A stretch of DNA of 64,000 nt from Companilactobacillus futsaii JCM 17355 (lineage in GTDB: Bacteria; Bacillota; Bacilli; Lactobacillales; Lactobacillaceae). Positions within the stretch are counted from its first letter, which is position 1, and every line of letters starts with the position of its first letter. The stretch covers positions 1 to 64,000 of the forward strand of contig NZ_AZDO01000039.1 of the NCBI RefSeq assembly GCF_001435505.1, read 5' to 3'. Of this stretch, positions 8,600 to 17,270 are shown piece after piece. The position numbers and the translations under genes are program-made. Under the pieces are notes generated by a model, which searched no databases, was not told the DNA's origin, and saw nothing but the letters and a program-made list of their open reading frames with translations.

Positions 8600-9394
8600 T
8601 TATAGTAAATATTTAGCATCGTATTCTGGATCTTGTGATGTCAAAATCTTAGGACCATCTTTAGTAATGGCAATAGTATGTTCATATTGAGCAGAATCAG
8701 TACCATCGGCAGAAACAAAATATTCCCAACCGTCGGCTTTGACAAATTTATCTTTGATTTCCCATGTACCTAAATTAACCATTGGTTCAATTGTAATCGT
8801 CATACCTTCACGTAACCTTAAACCTTGGCCTGGTTCCCCATAGTGAGGAACATTAGGAGCTTCGTGCATTGTAGGCTGGATCCCATGTCCAATCAAATCT
8901 CTGACGTCTCCCATGTGGTTTTCATCTTCAACATAGTGTTGAATGGCATAACCAATGTCACCTAAACGATTGCCAACAACCGCTTGGTCAATCCCTAAGT
9001 ACAAAGCTTTGTGAGTTACATCCATCAACTTTTGGTCCTCAGCTGAAATATCCCCAACAGCATAAGTCCAACAAGAATCACTTTCATAACCATTTAAATT
9101 GACGGTCATGTCGACTTTTAAGACGTCCCCACTCTTTAAAATCAAGTTCTTACGAGGAATTCCATGAGCAACTTCATCGTTGACACAGACACAAGTAGCA
9201 TATTTATAACCTTCAAATCCCTTTTCTGATGGACGACCACCGTGAGATTCGATATAATCATTTGCAAAATTTTCGATTTCCATTGAGGAAATTCCCGGTT
9301 TGATAATATCGCGCAAACCAATATGTGTGTTAGCAAGCAATTCTCCGGACTTTTGCATTCCTTCGATTTCTCTTGCGGATTTTAATGTAATCAC
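8600..9394 (-). CDS. map: methionine aminopeptidase, type I
   Basis: A 264-aa cytosolic metallopeptidase removing the initiator methionine. The metal ligands are recognisable: VDMTVNLNGYESD (first Asp), the second Asp in ESDSCW, His in IGHGIQPTMHEAP, Glu in TIEPMV and a C-terminal Glu in QYEHTIA. The start is GTG behind GAAGGGACATG. First gene of map-yihY-galU. Confidence 0.95.
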   Translation of the reverse strand: MITLKSAREIEGMQKSGELLANTHIGLRDIIKPGISSMEIENFANDYIESHGGRPSEKGFEGYKYATCVCVNDEVAHGIPRKNLILKSGDVLKVDMTVNLNGYESDSCWTYAVGDISAEDQKLMDVTHKALYLGIDQAVVGNRLGDIGYAIQHYVEDENHMGDVRDLIGHGIQPTMHEAPNVPHYGEPGQGLRLREGMTITIEPMVNLGTWEIKDKFVKADGWEYFVSADGTDSAQYEHTIAITKDGPKILTSQDPEYDAKYLL

Positions 9395-9524
9395 GTTTTA
9401 ACATGTCCCTTCAAAAATGTTATTTTCATTATAACATTGTCATAGTTTTTTTTATTGGATGGCTGTTAATTTCAATATTTGCTATAATATCCCAAGATAT
9501 AAATAAATGAGGCGACAATTAATT

Positions 9525-9980
9525 ATGACAAAAGTAAAAATCGTATTTGCCAGTATCACTGGTAATGATGAAGATATCGCATATGTTCTGACAGAAAAAT
9601 TTGAGGAATTAGGTTGCGAAGTTGATATGAGTGAAGTTTCTCAAACTGATGCAGCTGACTTTGAAGATAGCGATATTTGTGTGGTAGCTAGTTATACTTA
9701 TGATCAAGGTATCGTTCCTGATGAGGCTTTAGACTTCTATGATGATATGCAAGATTTAGATTTATCTGGCAAAGTCTATGGAGTCTGTGGTTCCGGTGAT
9801 ACTTTCTATGAGGACTTCTGTCGTGCCGTTGACGAATTCGGCAAGATTTTTGAACAAGTTGGTGCCATAAGAGGTGCTCAATCTGTCAAAGTTGAACTAG
9901 ATCCCGAACAAGATGACATTGACAATCTGGATCATTTTGCTGAATCAATTTACAAAAAGGCTCAAGAAATGGATCTTTAG
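9525..9980 (+). CDS. flavodoxin
   Basis: A 151-aa FMN-binding flavodoxin. The phosphate loop region is SITGNDEDIAY (about residues 10-20), and aromatic/acidic FMN loops follow (SYTYDQG, GSGDTFYEDFC). ATG 9525 is preferred to the ATG at 9507 because GAGGCGA lies between them. Cytosolic electron carrier; the partner is unknown. It is followed after two bases by a gtrA-type gene, so they are probably co-transcribed. Confidence 0.9.
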   Translation: MTKVKIVFASITGNDEDIAYVLTEKFEELGCEVDMSEVSQTDAADFEDSDICVVASYTYDQGIVPDEALDFYDDMQDLDLSGKVYGVCGSGDTFYEDFCRAVDEFGKIFEQVGAIRGAQSVKVELDPEQDDIDNLDHFAESIYKKAQEMDL

Positions 9981-9982
9981 TC

Positions 9983-10444
9983 ATGGGATTAATTAAAAAA
10001 TATCGTAATTTTTTGGTGTATTGCTTCTTTGGTTTCTTAGCATCACTGATCAATATCGGTATCTTTGATCTATCACACAACTATTTCCACATTACATTGT
10101 GGATAGCCAATACTATTGCCTGGTTTATTTCCAACTTCTTTTCATTTTTTGTAACCAAGTTATATGTTTTCAAATCAGAAATCGAAAACCCAAAAAAACT
10201 AATAAAAGAAGGCTTTTACTTCTTAGTTTCAAGAATCTTCTCATTGATTTTCGATGATGTCTTCATGATCGTTGCAGTTTGGATCTTCCCATGGAACAAT
10301 TTGATCATCAAAGCTATTGACCAACTAATAGTGGGATTATTCAATTACTTCTCTTCAAAACTAATTTTTAATTATCAAAATCGTCACTTAATTGAACGAC
10401 TTAAAAATCTCAAAGAAAAACGAAAAAGTCGCAATGAAATTTAA
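9983..10444 (+). CDS. GtrA family membrane protein
   Basis: A 153-aa protein with four membrane helices and the GtrA signature (FFGFLASLINIGIFDL near the start, ANTIAWFISNFFSFFVTKLYVF, LFNYFSSKLIFN near the end). GtrA proteins take part in moving lipid-linked sugars or in wall-polymer glycosylation. The C-terminus is very basic (LKEKRKSRN). Two bases after the flavodoxin stop. Confidence 0.88.
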   Translation: MGLIKKYRNFLVYCFFGFLASLINIGIFDLSHNYFHITLWIANTIAWFISNFFSFFVTKLYVFKSEIENPKKLIKEGFYFLVSRIFSLIFDDVFMIVAVWIFPWNNLIIKAIDQLIVGLFNYFSSKLIFNYQNRHLIERLKNLKEKRKSRNEI

Positions 10445-10454
10445 AAAATCCACT

Positions 10455-10837
10455 ATAAGTTAGGTCAATGTAAATTTCCGTCTTCCACACAAATCCTGTG
10501 ATTGGCTGGAACGCTGCCGACTAGATAACGTCATTTATTGTTTATTTCAAATAATTCAAAGTCAAAAATAGCATCTATTCAGATATAGTCGACTAACGGC
10601 TGTCATTATCTGAATAGATGCTTATTTGTTTGATTCTATAAAAATAGAAAATTCTATCTAGTCCGGAATAGCAAAGAAAATTGGCTCAGTAGTGAAATTA
10701 TTCTTAGCAACTTGTTGCTTAGAATAATACCGAGCCCGAACTTGGGCTTAGCAAAGGCTCCAAGTCGTGCCCACTACGTTCCAGCCAAATTTTCTTTGAT
10801 ATGTAGGACGGTATACTATTACTAACCTAAGAAAGAA
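10455..10837 (+). repeat. MITE-like intergenic repeat, copy 1
   Basis: This 380-bp element fills the gene-free gap 10445-10901 and has an inverted-orientation relative at 35378-35684. Shared parts: GACTAGATAA and TATCTAGTC arms around an AT-rich spacer; the arms GTCCGGAATAGC+GAAAATTGGCTC (from about 10661) and the complementary CAGCCAAATTTTCTTTG...GGAC (to about 10810), which can form a long stem; a conserved core 10743-10772; and a right end CTAACCTAAGAAAGAA. The spacer here also holds a strong hairpin (10569-10622, AGCATCTATTCAGATA and its complement). No reading frame. The remainder to 10901 shows a weak hairpin only. Confidence 0.6.
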
Positions 10838-10901
10838 CTAAAATCTCACCTAGAATATAAATACATTACACTCTGATGAGATCCGTTCTTTTACAAAAAT
10901 A

Positions 10902-12044
10902 TTACTTAAATTCGTCAGGCTTTTTATCGATTTGTTTGAAATAATAGCTGATTGAATCAAGGATTCTTTCAGATGCTTTACCATCACCATAAGGATTCTT
11001 AGCATTAGCCATACGATCATACTCATCCTTATTAGTAATCAAATTCGTCATTTCTTTTTCAACCACATCAGCATCAGTTCCGACTAACTTCAAGGTACCA
11101 GCTTCAACACCTTCAGGACGTTCTGTCGTATCACGCAATACTAAAACAGGTTTTCCTAATGAAGGTGCCTCTTCTTGAACACCACCAGAATCAGTCATGA
11201 TAAAGTAACTTCTAGATGCTAGATTATGAAAATCAACAACATCCAATGGTTCAATCAAGTGAATTCGATCAACGCCACCTAGGATATCTTTAGCAGTTTG
11301 TTGAACAACTGGATTCAAATGCACTGGATAAACTAATTCAATGTCATCATGTTTAGCAACAACTTTCTTCATTGCTTTGAAGACTTGTTTCATTGGTTCA
11401 CCCTGATTTTCACGACGGTGCATTGTGATCAAAATCATCTTCTTGTCAGGGTCGATAACGTCCAAAATGTCGTGGTGATAGTCTTTATGAACGGTACTTC
11501 TCAAAGCATCAATGGCTGTATTACCAGTCACAAAGATATTTTCACCATGATGATTTTCCTTCAACAAGTTGGCCTTGCTTTCATTAGTTGGAGCAAAATA
11601 AAGGTCAGTTAAATCATCAGTCATTTGACGATTCATTTCTTCAGGCCATGGTGAATATTTATTCCAAGTTCTCAAACCAGCTTCAACGTGTCCAATTGCT
11701 GTTTGGTGGTAAAATGCTGAAAGAGCTGCACTGAAAGTCGTTGTTGTATCACCATGAACTAAAATAATATCAGGAGTTTCTTTTTCAATGATACTATCTA
11801 GTTCCTTCAAAACTAATCCTGTGATTCCACTTAGAGTTTGGCGCTCCTTCATAATGTTCAAATCATAGTCTGGTTTGATTTTAAAAATCTCCAAGACTGA
11901 ATCGAGCATTTCACGGTGTTGTGCCGTAACGACGGTTACAGTTTCAAAACGGTCACTATTTTGCTTTAATTTCAAAACGAGTGGTGCCATTTTAATTGCC
12001 TCTGGTCTTGTACCAAAAACAGTCATAACTTTAATTTTCTTCAA
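10902..12044 (-). CDS. wecB: UDP-N-acetylglucosamine 2-epimerase, non-hydrolysing
   Basis: A 380-aa epimerase interconverting UDP-GlcNAc and UDP-ManNAc for wall teichoic acid or polysaccharide synthesis. Motifs are FGTRPEAIKMAPLVLKLK at the N-terminus, HVEAGLRT, ITMHRRENQGEP and TDSGGVQEEAPSLGKP. A TTG start at 12044 fits the site GAGGTGATAATT best; the GTG at 12053 lies inside that site. Single gene, transcribed toward the MITE-like repeat. Confidence 0.93.
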   Translation of the reverse strand: MKKIKVMTVFGTRPEAIKMAPLVLKLKQNSDRFETVTVVTAQHREMLDSVLEIFKIKPDYDLNIMKERQTLSGITGLVLKELDSIIEKETPDIILVHGDTTTTFSAALSAFYHQTAIGHVEAGLRTWNKYSPWPEEMNRQMTDDLTDLYFAPTNESKANLLKENHHGENIFVTGNTAIDALRSTVHKDYHHDILDVIDPDKKMILITMHRRENQGEPMKQVFKAMKKVVAKHDDIELVYPVHLNPVVQQTAKDILGGVDRIHLIEPLDVVDFHNLASRSYFIMTDSGGVQEEAPSLGKPVLVLRDTTERPEGVEAGTLKLVGTDADVVEKEMTNLITNKDEYDRMANAKNPYGDGKASERILDSISYYFKQIDKKPDEFK

Positions 12045-12148
12045 AATTATCACCTCAATAAATTAGTTCCAGTATATCAAAGATATCTGTATTAATATAG
12101 GTAGTTAGGTTTTCTCTTATTTTCTGAAAAAAGGTCGGTTATCCCAAC

Positions 12149-12331
12149 ATGATAAATTTACCAGTTTTAATAATTTTAAGCATTCTCACCACCTTAATTG
12201 CATTTTTCGTCGTCATCGCAATTTACAGTACCCTCATCAAGTCAAAAGGCAAAAAATATTGGTGGTATATTTTAATTTTTTTAATTATCCTCTACTTAAT
12301 AGCCTTTTACTGCTATTTTCATTTCAAGTAA
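12149..12331 (+). CDS. small two-helix membrane protein
   Basis: A 60-aa protein with two hydrophobic helices (about 5-30 and 38-57) separated by the basic turn KSKGKKYWW. The ribosome site (AAGGTCGG) is somewhat far from the ATG. No family recognised. The stop codon overlaps a cre-like palindrome that precedes fba. Confidence 0.5.
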   Translation: MINLPVLIILSILTTLIAFFVVIAIYSTLIKSKGKKYWWYILIFLIILYLIAFYCYFHFK

Positions 12332-12340
12332 GCGTTTACT
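12327..12340. promoter_or_regulatory. cre-like palindrome upstream of fba
   Basis: AGTAAGCGTTTACT is almost a perfect palindrome and matches the cre consensus at 12 of 14 positions when read on the minus strand. It lies 95 bases before the fba start codon. A CcpA role is plausible but inferred. Confidence 0.4.
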
Positions 12341-12435
12341 GAAATAGTTTGATAAAAATTGTAGGAATTTTTCGGCTTTTGAGTTAGAATTATTAATGTA
12401 TTCAAATAATGAATGGAATTTTTGGAGGATTATCG

Positions 12436-13302
12436 ATGGTTTTAACAAACGGTAACGAAATTTTCAACAATGCCCGTAAAGGCAAATATGCTGTTGGTGC
12501 TTTTAACATCAACGACTTGGAATGGACACGTGGTATTTTAGCTGCTGCCCAAGAAACACAAACACCTATCTTGGTTCAAACATCAATGGGTGCTGCTAAG
12601 TACATGGGTGGTTACGAACTATGTCTACACCTTGTACAAGACACAATCAAATCAATGGGTATTACAGTTCCAGTTGTAATGCACTTGGATCATGGTAACT
12701 ACGAAGCTGCCAAAGAATGTATCGAAGTTGGTTACAACTCAGTTATGTTCGATGGACATGACCTACCATTTGACGAAAACCTTGAAAAGACAAAGGAAAT
12801 CGTTAAATTAGCTCACGCTAAGGGTATTTCTGTTGAAGCTGAAGTTGGTTCAATTGGTGGTACTGAAGATGGTATTACTGGTGCCGGTGAATTAGCTGAC
12901 GTTGAAGAAGCAAAGACACTTGCTGCTACAGGCGTTGACTACCTAGCTGTTGGTATTGGTAACATCCACGGTGTTTACCCAGAAAACTGGCAAGGACTAA
13001 GCTTTGACCGTCTTAAGGAATTAGCTGACGTTATTGACACACCACTTGTATTGCACGGTGGTTCAGGTATTCCTAAGGAACAAATCATCAAGGCTATCTC
13101 AATGGGTATCTCAAAGGTTAACGTTAATACTGAATTACAATTAGCCTTTGCTAAAGCTACTCGTGAATATATCGAAGCTGGACACGACCAAGATGTAGAT
13201 GCTAAGGGTTATGACCCTCGTAAGTTGCTTGCACCTGGTACAAAAGCTATTACTGATACAACTATCGAACGTATCAAGTGGTTCGGTACACCATCAATCT
13301 AA
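12436..13302 (+). CDS. fba: fructose-1,6-bisphosphate aldolase, class II
   Basis: A 288-aa zinc-dependent aldolase splitting fructose-1,6-bisphosphate in glycolysis. Zinc and substrate motifs visible: VVMHLDHGNYEAAKE, GNIHGVYPEN, LHGGSGIPKEQI and SKVNVNTELQLAF. ATG 12436 is chosen because TTTTGGAGG lies directly upstream. The codons are strongly biased (many GGT, AAC, GAA), as expected for a highly expressed gene. Followed by a strong terminator. Confidence 0.96.
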   Translation: MVLTNGNEIFNNARKGKYAVGAFNINDLEWTRGILAAAQETQTPILVQTSMGAAKYMGGYELCLHLVQDTIKSMGITVPVVMHLDHGNYEAAKECIEVGYNSVMFDGHDLPFDENLEKTKEIVKLAHAKGISVEAEVGSIGGTEDGITGAGELADVEEAKTLAATGVDYLAVGIGNIHGVYPENWQGLSFDRLKELADVIDTPLVLHGGSGIPKEQIIKAISMGISKVNVNTELQLAFAKATREYIEAGHDQDVDAKGYDPRKLLAPGTKAITDTTIERIKWFGTPSI

Positions 13303-13312
13303 TGACTTTATT

Positions 13313-13343
13313 AAGACGAAGATTTTGATCTTCGTCTTTTTTT
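13313..13343 (+). terminator. fba intrinsic terminator
   Basis: GACGAAGAT/ATCTTCGTC stem with a 4-base loop and a seven-T tract. Confidence 0.88.
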
Positions 13344-13472
13344 ATATTCCAAAAACTTTGTGAAAAAATAACTAATTATTAAAAAAATCTTTTTTATCAA
13401 AAAAAGCGAGTAAATTCCTTGATATTACTTAATTCTTTGAAGTTTTCCGATTAAATATCATGAGCTTTTGAA

Positions 13473-13501
13473 TTGTGAAATAAAAAGAATCTTGCTATAA
13501 T
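13473..13501 (+). promoter_or_regulatory. strong promoter for the C-rich-loop RNA
   Basis: TTGTGA (13473-13478), exactly 17 bases, then a perfect TATAAT (13496-13501). No protein gene follows on this strand before the terminator at 13813-13848, so it should drive the RNA candidate that starts at about 13508. Confidence 0.65.
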
Positions 13502-13507
13502 GACTAT

Positions 13508-13848
13508 GTACCAATGAGAGAAAGCGCCAACATAGAGGAAGGAGGGGCTAAAATATATACTTTGCCAAGTCTAGAATAAGCTTTTCAAAGTTTATTTTTT
13601 GCCTCCCATATAGAATAAATTATCTATGCATAGATGCTTATTCTAGATATCCAGTTGATAAGTTGTAACTCCCAATTACAACGCGATAGGAGAAAAAAAC
13701 TCATTTCTTAAATTTGCCCAAAAATACAACGGATCATAATAATCTCCCCGATTCATTGAATACCCCATCATTCAATGACGTAAATTAATTTCTTGCTCCT
13801 ATCGATCAACCTAAAAAACCAGTCAGGTTCCCCACCTACTGGTTTTTT
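13508..13848 (+). ncRNA. candidate trans-acting small RNA with C-rich loops
   Basis: About 340 nt between a strong promoter and an intrinsic terminator, with no credible gene. Hairpins present C-rich loops: GTTGTAA/TTACAAC around CTCCCAA (13662-13682), AATC/GATT around TCCCC (13741-13753), TCATTGAAT/ATTCAATGA around ACCCCATC (13753-13778) and the terminator stem around TCCCC (13813-13848). GCCTCCC (13601-13607) is a fifth C-rich stretch facing GGAGGGGC (13542-13549). A 12-bp stem (13571-13582 with 13647-13658) and a 9-bp stem (13684-13692 with 13796-13804) organise it. C-rich loops are the known mRNA-binding sites in Gram-positive sRNAs such as RsaE and LhrC. Targets unknown. Confidence 0.62.
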
Positions 13849-15041
13849 TGTTTGTCTTCATTCGACTGTGTCTGTCCTTCGACAGTAAAAGAATTTCGTC
13901 CATTATTCTTAGACTGATACAGATAACGATCAGCACGTTTGAAGACATCACTGAAAGATTTGTCTGTAGACCTCAAAGTAGTCACTCCAAAAGATAAAGT
14001 AATGCTCAAACTCATATCTTGCGTAAAAAGTGGCACATTTCTCAAGGTCCGATTAATAGCTTTAACTAATTTGACGCTTTTAATGCTATTGATTCCTTCA
14101 ATGATAATGAGAAATTCTTCTCCACCATAGCGAAATAATTTTCCCCCATCATCGTCTAGGTGGAGCTCCCTTTCAACTAAATGTGATACGTACCGAAGCA
14201 CTTGATCCCCTATATCGTGTCCGTAACGATCATTAAAACTCTTGAAACCATCAATATCAAACATGATGACTGTTAATGGTCTCCAAAGATCTTTGCGGTG
14301 CTCTTCATAAACTACTTTTGAAAATTTATTTAAATTAGCTCGATTTCTAACTCCTGTTAAAGCATCATAGTTGACTTTTTGTTTCAATCGATTGAATGCA
14401 TAGAAGTAATTTTCCATTTTTATTTCAATAATTCGAGCTATAAACATATAAACTTCGAATAAGATCAACACACCAATAATATTGGCAAGCGGCCACCGAA
14501 AATCGATCCATAATAGACACCACCAACAAATTCCAAATAATATTTGTCCGAGAATATACTTGTAATCAAAAATATACAATTCATCTTTATGACTGTATAA
14601 ATATTCAGTAACAATTGCCAATGATACATATGCGGTGATAAATAACGGCCAGACCATTTGGTGATGTTGTTGAGAATCAGAAACTAAATGATACAACAAA
14701 GGTAAGGCAATATTTAAAATAACTATCAATCGATTACTAAAAATAAACATAAAGTAAAAAAACAACGTCAACTCGGCATTAATGAATAAACTCCCTAATT
14801 CGATCCGACTACCTACTGTCAAGCTTTCAAAAACTTTAATGATGACAAAGCTCGCTGTAAAAAGCAAAATAACTTCTGATAATCCAGAAACCAATTTGTT
14901 TGCCCAATCTGATGACAGTTCAATATCTTTTTCAAAAGTAAGTGCAATATAGGTGATAATGGTTATTAGCCCGACCGTCATGATTCCGGTAACTAAGGCA
15001 TTAGTGCTCAAGCAAATCCGAATGACTTCACCTAAACCCAT
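13836..15041 (-). CDS. membrane-bound GGDEF diguanylate cyclase
   Basis: A 401-aa protein with about six N-terminal membrane helices (to about residue 200) and a C-terminal GGDEF domain that would make cyclic di-GMP from two GTP. The active-site GGEEF is intact at 306-310, and MFDIDGFKSFNDRYGHDIGD is typical. I see no RxxD inhibitory site five residues before the motif, so product inhibition may be absent. Ribosome site GAGGGTGA is good. A paralogue with the same plan is at 19657. Its stop lies within the shared terminator of the upstream RNA. Confidence 0.9.
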   Translation of the reverse strand: MGLGEVIRICLSTNALVTGIMTVGLITIITYIALTFEKDIELSSDWANKLVSGLSEVILLFTASFVIIKVFESLTVGSRIELGSLFINAELTLFFYFMFIFSNRLIVILNIALPLLYHLVSDSQQHHQMVWPLFITAYVSLAIVTEYLYSHKDELYIFDYKYILGQILFGICWWCLLWIDFRWPLANIIGVLILFEVYMFIARIIEIKMENYFYAFNRLKQKVNYDALTGVRNRANLNKFSKVVYEEHRKDLWRPLTVIMFDIDGFKSFNDRYGHDIGDQVLRYVSHLVERELHLDDDGGKLFRYGGEEFLIIIEGINSIKSVKLVKAINRTLRNVPLFTQDMSLSITLSFGVTTLRSTDKSFSDVFKRADRYLYQSKNNGRNSFTVEGQTQSNEDKQKNQ

Positions 15042-15166
15042 ATGATCACCCTCAAAGTATTCTATTAACTACAAAAATTCTAGCATTCGAAACGCCTTTC
15101 TTAATATACATTTTGACAAGGGAAAAAGCTATTCAAAAAAGTAAATTTATTTTTTAATTTTATATA

Positions 15167-15210
15167 CAAAAATAACTGTAATCCAATTATAATTAGATTA
15201 CAGTTATTTT
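15167..15210. terminator. terminator downstream of the first NADH oxidase
   Basis: AAAATAACTGTAATC and its perfect complement GATTACAGTTATTTT around a 12-base AT loop; T/A tracts on both sides. Confidence 0.75.
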
Positions 15211-15216
15211 CGTAAA

Positions 15217-16569
15217 TTATTTTCTAACGACTTTATCTTCTTTATCTATAGCCATTTGGGCAACCAGATTCAAATAATTCAAAGGATTATCATAGTTTGG
15301 TTGGAACAACATATCGACGTAAGCCAAATCATCAATCGTATTATTATTTTGAATACAAATTGAAACAGCATTAGCTGATTGAGCTACTTCATGCTTACTA
15401 AATAGCTGTGCTCCTAAAACCTTACGAGTATCCTTATCATAAACTAAGTAAATCGTTAGCATATCAGTCGTTGGCATGTAATTAGGACGATAATAATCTT
15501 TATAAATTACATAGTCAGCATTGATACCATTGGCGATGGCTTTTTTATAAGTCAAACCAGTTTCGGCCAAAGTATAACCAAAAATCTCCATCGCAGTTGT
15601 AGCTTGTGTGCCCATGTACTTACGAATATTGCCAAAGATATTAATCCCGGCCAAAGTACCTTGACGTACAGCACTAGATGCTAGTGGAATGTAGCGATAT
15701 TCACCAGTTGGATTGAATTTAACAACGCATGAATCACCACCTGCATAAATATCAGGATTTGATGTTTGCATGTAATCGTTAATGATAATAGCACCATAAC
15801 CATCCATTTGAACTTGTCCACGCAACAAGTCAGTATTGGCAAAGAACCCAGTACAAACAATTACTAAATCAGCCTTATAAGCATGACCTGTTTTTGTCTT
15901 AATAGTTAATTGTTCACCATCTTCAATCTCAGCCACTCTTTCGCCAAGGTGAACTTTCACATCATGTTCTTTTAACTTATCAATAATCTCTTCTGATAAG
16001 CCATCATCAACATAATTATTTAAAATTTGGTCACGTGATTGAATCAAAGAAACTTCATGGACCGTATTAGCATAACTTTCGGCCAATTCAACTCCAACAT
16101 ATCCAGCACCAACGATTGCAATACTTGGATAATTCAATGCCGATTCATAGATTTTTTTAGCTTGAGCGTAACTCTTGCACAACAAAACTCTTTGATTATC
16201 CATTCCTTTAATCGGAGGTACCCCAACTTCAGAACCAGTTGTCATGATCAATTTATCATAAGTATCTTCAAAAATTTCTTGAGTTTGTAAATCTTGAACG
16301 ACAACTTTTTTATTTTTTGAATCAATTTTCAAGACATTGTGCTTCATATGAACTTTAGCACCGTAGCCTTCAAGTGTGGTAGGATCCGCGTAAAACATAT
16401 CTTCAAGACGATTAACGATTCTCCCCAAATACAAAGCAATTCCGCAAGATAAAAAAGCAATATTATCGTCGCGTTCATAAACCGTTACTTCAGTCTCTGG
16501 ATGCTTCGTCAATATTTGTTCAACTGCAGCTGTTCCAGCATGTGTACATCCGACAACAATAACTTTCAT
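15217..16569 (-). CDS. nox: NADH oxidase, water-forming type (paralogue 1)
   Basis: A 450-aa FAD-dependent pyridine-nucleotide-disulphide oxidoreductase. The FAD-binding start is VIVVGCTHAGTAAVEQIL, the redox-active Cys42 lies in FLSCGIALYLG, the NADH-binding segment is IAIVGAGYVGVELAESYA and the second FAD motif is DIYAGGDSC. The single Cys42 and Nox-type C-terminus fit four-electron reduction of O2 to water, which regenerates NAD+. A CoA-disulphide reductase-like activity is a less likely alternative. AGGAGGAA ribosome site. Closely related to the gene at 18032. Confidence 0.9.
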   Translation of the reverse strand: MKVIVVGCTHAGTAAVEQILTKHPETEVTVYERDDNIAFLSCGIALYLGRIVNRLEDMFYADPTTLEGYGAKVHMKHNVLKIDSKNKKVVVQDLQTQEIFEDTYDKLIMTTGSEVGVPPIKGMDNQRVLLCKSYAQAKKIYESALNYPSIAIVGAGYVGVELAESYANTVHEVSLIQSRDQILNNYVDDGLSEEIIDKLKEHDVKVHLGERVAEIEDGEQLTIKTKTGHAYKADLVIVCTGFFANTDLLRGQVQMDGYGAIIINDYMQTSNPDIYAGGDSCVVKFNPTGEYRYIPLASSAVRQGTLAGINIFGNIRKYMGTQATTAMEIFGYTLAETGLTYKKAIANGINADYVIYKDYYRPNYMPTTDMLTIYLVYDKDTRKVLGAQLFSKHEVAQSANAVSICIQNNNTIDDLAYVDMLFQPNYDNPLNYLNLVAQMAIDKEDKVVRK

Positions 16570-16774
16570 TCGTCGGTTCCTCCTCTACAGTACATTTGTA
16601 TACAACTCTTATTCTTTTAAGCATAACACAATATATATGTAAATTATATCAAGCACAAAATTAATCGTTTTTTAAAAAATGTATTTTTTTATATCAAAAA
16701 TAGAACAAGAATCGAGCATTATTTGTTATATAATTGTTTTGTGTTGACTTTTTTATTAGGGGAGCTGAAATAAG

Positions 16775-17209
16775 ATGCATCAAATAAAATATACAAATGA
16801 TATAGAATCTGAAATTTATCAAGACAGTCTAAAGATAAGAACGACGGTCTTTGTTAAAGAGCAAAATGTTCCCGAAAATATCGAAATCGATAAATTGGAA
16901 AATCACTGTACTCATTTTGTCTTGTACGGTGATCAAACATCGATGGCAACTGCTAGATTCTTTGTAACAAAGGACAATGGAATTCACGTTCAACGTGTAG
17001 CAGTTTTAAAAGAATATCGTCAAAAACACCTTGGTTCAGAATTATTAAAATATATTTTTGATTTTGCAAAAAAACACCACTACCAATATGTTATCCTAGG
17101 TGCACAAGATCATGCCCAAATGTTTTATACTAAACTAGGTTTTAAAGTTGTCGGTAAACAATACAAAGAAGCCGGTATCTTGCATCATGACATGAAACTT
17201 GACTTGTAG
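16775..17209 (+). CDS. GNAT family N-acetyltransferase
   Basis: A 144-aa acetyltransferase of the GNAT fold. The acetyl-CoA motif A region is VQRVAVLKEYRQKHLGSELL (about 73-92), followed by YVILGAQDHAQMFYTKLGFK. This is the ElaA-like pattern, with an N-terminal IRTTVFVKEQNVPE segment. Substrate unknown. It is divergent from nox and followed 61 bases later by the EAL gene on the same strand. Confidence 0.88.
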   Translation: MHQIKYTNDIESEIYQDSLKIRTTVFVKEQNVPENIEIDKLENHCTHFVLYGDQTSMATARFFVTKDNGIHVQRVAVLKEYRQKHLGSELLKYIFDFAKKHHYQYVILGAQDHAQMFYTKLGFKVVGKQYKEAGILHHDMKLDL

Positions 17210-17270
17210 TATTATTACCCTAGATTTAATTTGACTTTGAGAATTGGAAGATTGTCAAAAGGAGTTTGTT

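Noticed and set aside
6336-9411. Shared CATGTCCCTTCAAA sequence before thl and map
   Set aside because: It is the ribosome-binding region of both genes and too short to claim a common control.
13514-13579. 21-codon ATG frame inside the C-rich-loop RNA
   Set aside because: No ribosome site before the ATG and composition is not protein-like; kept as RNA.
13501-13850. RNase P, tmRNA or SRP RNA at 13.5 kb
   Set aside because: Core sequences of these RNAs are not present.
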